A DNA stretch of 64,000 bases. Source: Pseudomonas iridis. GTDB taxonomy: Bacteria; Pseudomonadota; Gammaproteobacteria; Pseudomonadales; Pseudomonadaceae. The stretch spans positions 1 to 64,000 of the forward strand of contig NZ_JACXXO010000004.1 of assembly GCF_017980685.1 (NCBI RefSeq), read 5' to 3'. Each line of letters opens with the position of its first letter. Position 1 is the stretch's first letter. The translations under genes were made by a program, and so were the position numbers. Below are positions 62,027-64,000 of this stretch, in pieces. A model generated the notes under the pieces. It ran no database searches and had not been told where the DNA came from. It worked only from the letters and a program-made list of their open reading frames with translations.

Positions 62027-64000
62027 ATGACACAAGTAAACCTGGGCACCGCCAACGAATTCATCGCCCGTCACATCGGCCCGCGCGCCGGTGACGAGCA
62101 AGCCATGCTCAACAGCCTTGGCTTCGATTCGCTCGAAGCCCTGAGCGCCAGCGTCATCCCGGAAAGCATCAAGGGCACCAGCGTGCTGGGCATGGACGAT
62201 GGCCTGAGCGAGGCCGATGCACTGGCCATGATCAAGGGCATCGCCGGCAAGAACCAGCTGTTCAAGACCTACATCGGCCAGGGCTATTACAACTGCCACA
62301 CGCCGTCGCCGATCCTGCGCAACCTTCTGGAGAACCCGGCCTGGTACACCGCTTACACCCCGTACCAGCCAGAAATTTCCCAGGGCCGTCTCGAAGCGCT
62401 GCTGAACTTCCAGACCCTGATCAGCGACCTCACCGGCCTGCCGATCGCCAACGCCTCCCTGCTCGACGAAGCGACTGCCGCTGCCGAAGCGATGACCTTC
62501 TGCAAACGCCTGAGCAAGAACAAGGGCAGCCACCAATTCTTCGCCTCGATCCACAGCCACCCGCAAACCCTCGACGTGCTGCGCACCCGTGCCGAGCCGC
62601 TGGGCATTGAAGTGGTCGTGGGCGATGAGCACGCATTGACCGATGTAACGCCATTCTTCGGCGCATTGCTGCAATACCCGGCCAGCAACGGTGATGTGTT
62701 CGACTACCGCGAACTGACCGAGCGCTTCCACGCCGCCAACGCCTTGGTTGCCGTAGCCGCCGACCTGCTCGCCCTGACTCTGCTGACCGCCCCGGGCGAG
62801 TTCGGCGCTGACGTTGCCATCGGTTCCGCACAACGCTTCGGCGTGCCGCTGGGCTTTGGTGGCCCGCACGCGGCTTACTTCTCCACCAAAGATGCGTTCA
62901 AGCGCGACATGCCGGGCCGTCTGGTCGGCGTTTCGGTTGACCGTTTCGGCAAGCCTGCCCTGCGCCTGGCGATGCAGACCCGCGAGCAACACATCCGCCG
63001 CGAGAAAGCCACGTCCAACATCTGCACCGCGCAAGTGCTGCTGGCCAACATCGCCAGCATGTACGCCGTGTATCACGGCCCGAAAGGCCTGACCCAGATC
63101 GCCAACCGCATCCATCACCTGACCGCGATTCTGGCCAAGGGCCTGACTGCGCTGGGTCTGAATGTCGAGCAGGAGAGCTTCTTCGACACCCTGACAGTGG
63201 CTACCGGCGCGCAAACCGCTGCGCTGCACGACAAGGCTCACGCCCAGCAGATCAACCTGCGCGTCATTGACGCCCAGCGTCTGGGTCTGTCGGTTGACGA
63301 AACCACCGCTCAGGCTGATATCGAAACCCTGTGGAGCGTCTTCGCCGACGGCAAAACCCTGCCGGACTTCGCCGCCCTCGCCGCCACCGTGCAGAGCACC
63401 ATTCCTGCTGCGCTGGTACGCCAGTCGCCGATCCTCAGCCACCCGGTGTTCAACCGTTATCACTCCGAAACCGAGCTGATGCGCTACCTGCGCAAACTGG
63501 CGGACAAGGATCTGGCACTGGATCGCACCATGATCCCGCTGGGCTCGTGCACCATGAAACTCAACGCCGCCAGCGAAATGATCCCGGTGACCTGGGCCGA
63601 GTTCGGCGCCCTGCACCCGTTCGCGCCAGCCGCACAAAGTGCCGGTTATCAGCAACTGACCGATGAACTGGAAGCGATGCTCTGCGCCGCCACCGGTTAC
63701 GACTCGATCTCGCTGCAACCGAACGCCGGTTCGCAAGGTGAATACGCAGGTCTGCTGGCGATCCGCGCCTATCACCAGAGCCGTGGCGATGACCGTCGCG
63801 ACATCTGCCTGATCCCGTCATCCGCTCACGGCACCAACCCTGCTACTGCCAACATGGCCGGCATGCGCGTGGTCGTGACCGCTTGCGATGCTCGTGGCAA
63901 CGTCGACATCGAAGACCTGCGCGCCAAAGCCATCGAGCACCGCGATCACCTCGCCGCGCTGATGATCACTTACCCGTCGACCCACGGCGTGTTCGAAGAA
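62027..64000 (+). CDS. gcvP: Glycine dehydrogenase (decarboxylating), P protein, N-terminal part
   Basis: 658 codons from ATG 62027 ([20 protein letters not shown]) to the right edge, without a stop; the full protein is usually about 950 residues. Visible parts are the N-terminal P-domain ([20 protein letters not shown]), [20 protein letters not shown] near 300, and the start of the second half ([36 protein letters not shown]). The Schiff-base Lys lies beyond the edge. It decarboxylates glycine with PLP and passes the aminomethyl to GcvH. GAGGAGA precedes it, 11 bases after gcvH. glyA, sdaA and gcvT would be expected next. Confidence 0.94.
   Translation, partial: MTQVNLGTANEFIARHIGPRAGDEQAMLNSLGFDSLEALSASVIPESIKGTSVLGMDDGLSEADALAMIKGIAGKNQLFKTYIGQGYYNCHTPSPILRNLLENPAWYTAYTPYQPEISQGRLEALLNFQTLISDLTGLPIANASLLDEATAAAEAMTFCKRLSKNKGSHQFFASIHSHPQTLDVLRTRAEPLGIEVVVGDEHALTDVTPFFGALLQYPASNGDVFDYRELTERFHAANALVAVAADLLALTLLTAPGEFGADVAIGSAQRFGVPLGFGGPHAAYFSTKDAFKRDMPGRLVGVSVDRFGKPALRLAMQTREQHIRREKATSNICTAQVLLANIASMYAVYHGPKGLTQIANRIHHLTAILAKGLTALGLNVEQESFFDTLTVATGAQTAALHDKAHAQQINLRVIDAQRLGLSVDETTAQADIETLWSVFADGKTLPDFAALAATVQSTIPAALVRQSPILSHPVFNRYHSETELMRYLRKLADKDLALDRTMIPLGSCTMKLNAASEMIPVTWAEFGALHPFAPAAQSAGYQQLTDELEAMLCAATGYDSISLQPNAGSQGEYAGLLAIRAYHQSRGDDRRDICLIPSSAHGTNPATANMAGMRVVVTACDARGNVDIEDLRAKAIEHRDHLAALMITYPSTHGVFEE

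Noticed and set aside
61979..63775. 598-codon minus-strand open frame opposite gcvP
   Set aside because: Antisense shadow. The plus strand encodes an uninterrupted, clearly recognisable GcvP with a ribosome site.
1..64000. tRNA and rRNA genes
   Set aside because: I saw no clover-leaf with a CCA-type end or rRNA segment, though I cannot run a dedicated search.

Overview
The window looks like about 64 kb of chromosome from a fluorescent Pseudomonas (P. fluorescens group). The reasons are the high-GC coding pattern, the many short palindromic intergenic repeats of three families typical of these genomes, and the complete pseudomonad glucose-uptake and Entner-Doudoroff gene set with its HexR, GltR/GtrS and GntR regulators. 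No rRNA, tRNA, CRISPR array or prophage is visible. The only clear mobile-element trace is the 5' end of an IS5-family transposase at the left edge. Beside it lies an AT-rich orphan thymidylate-kinase-like gene that looks acquired.

Layout. 1-0.9 kb: IS end plus the kinase-like gene. 1-4.2 kb: GNAT acetyltransferase, GyrI-like protein, LysE exporter, AlaC transaminase. 4.4-7.6 kb: gluconate locus gntK-gntP with divergent gntR and three shared operator copies. 7.9-14.5 kb: LysR/PACE efflux pair, a double-PAS chemoreceptor, a tiny Lys-rich gene, peptide deformylase, a YihY protein, CsbD and unknowns. 14.7-20 kb: two fadD genes, a lipase-like hydrolase and phaJ4 (fatty-acid activation and supply of PHA precursors). 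20-23 kb: small conserved proteins, a frameshifted class V PLP enzyme and an intradiol dioxygenase. 23.4-42.3 kb: central carbohydrate island. It holds zwf-pgl-eda, divergent hexR, hexose-6-phosphate mutarotase, oprB, the gtsABCD glucose ABC transporter, an AGE-family isomerase, gltR-gtrS, edd-glk and divergent gap. 42.5-47.6 kb: haem-type iron locus with ECF sigma factor, FecR-like regulator, TonB receptor and haem oxygenase, behind a Fur box. 47.7-52 kb: YbaN-like protein, dCache chemoreceptor, CoA-transferase. 52.3-59.4 kb: arginine deiminase operon arcDABC, a second divergent arcD paralogue and a small unknown. 59.7-64 kb: the enhancer-binding protein GcsR, its sites and a sigma-54 promoter, then gcvH and a gcvP that runs off the end.

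How it works together. Glucose enters through OprB, crosses by GtsABCD, is phosphorylated by Glk and goes through Zwf, Pgl, Edd and Eda; gluconate enters by GntP/GntK. HexR sites sit before zwf, edd and gap. GntR-type sites sit at gntK, gntR and gntP. A matched 38-bp motif sits before both gtsA and the AGE isomerase gene. The leaders of at least seven of these genes carry A-rich AANAANAA tracts beside the start codon, the known target type of Hfq/Crc catabolite repression. The island therefore shows both transcriptional and post-transcriptional control in plain sequence. I see no undescribed multi-gene system. The most interesting items are the shared 38-bp motif, the clustered Crc-type tracts, the IS-flanked kinase-like gene, the G-run frameshift, four copies of a composite intergenic repeat, and repeats embedded inside the gts and arc operons.
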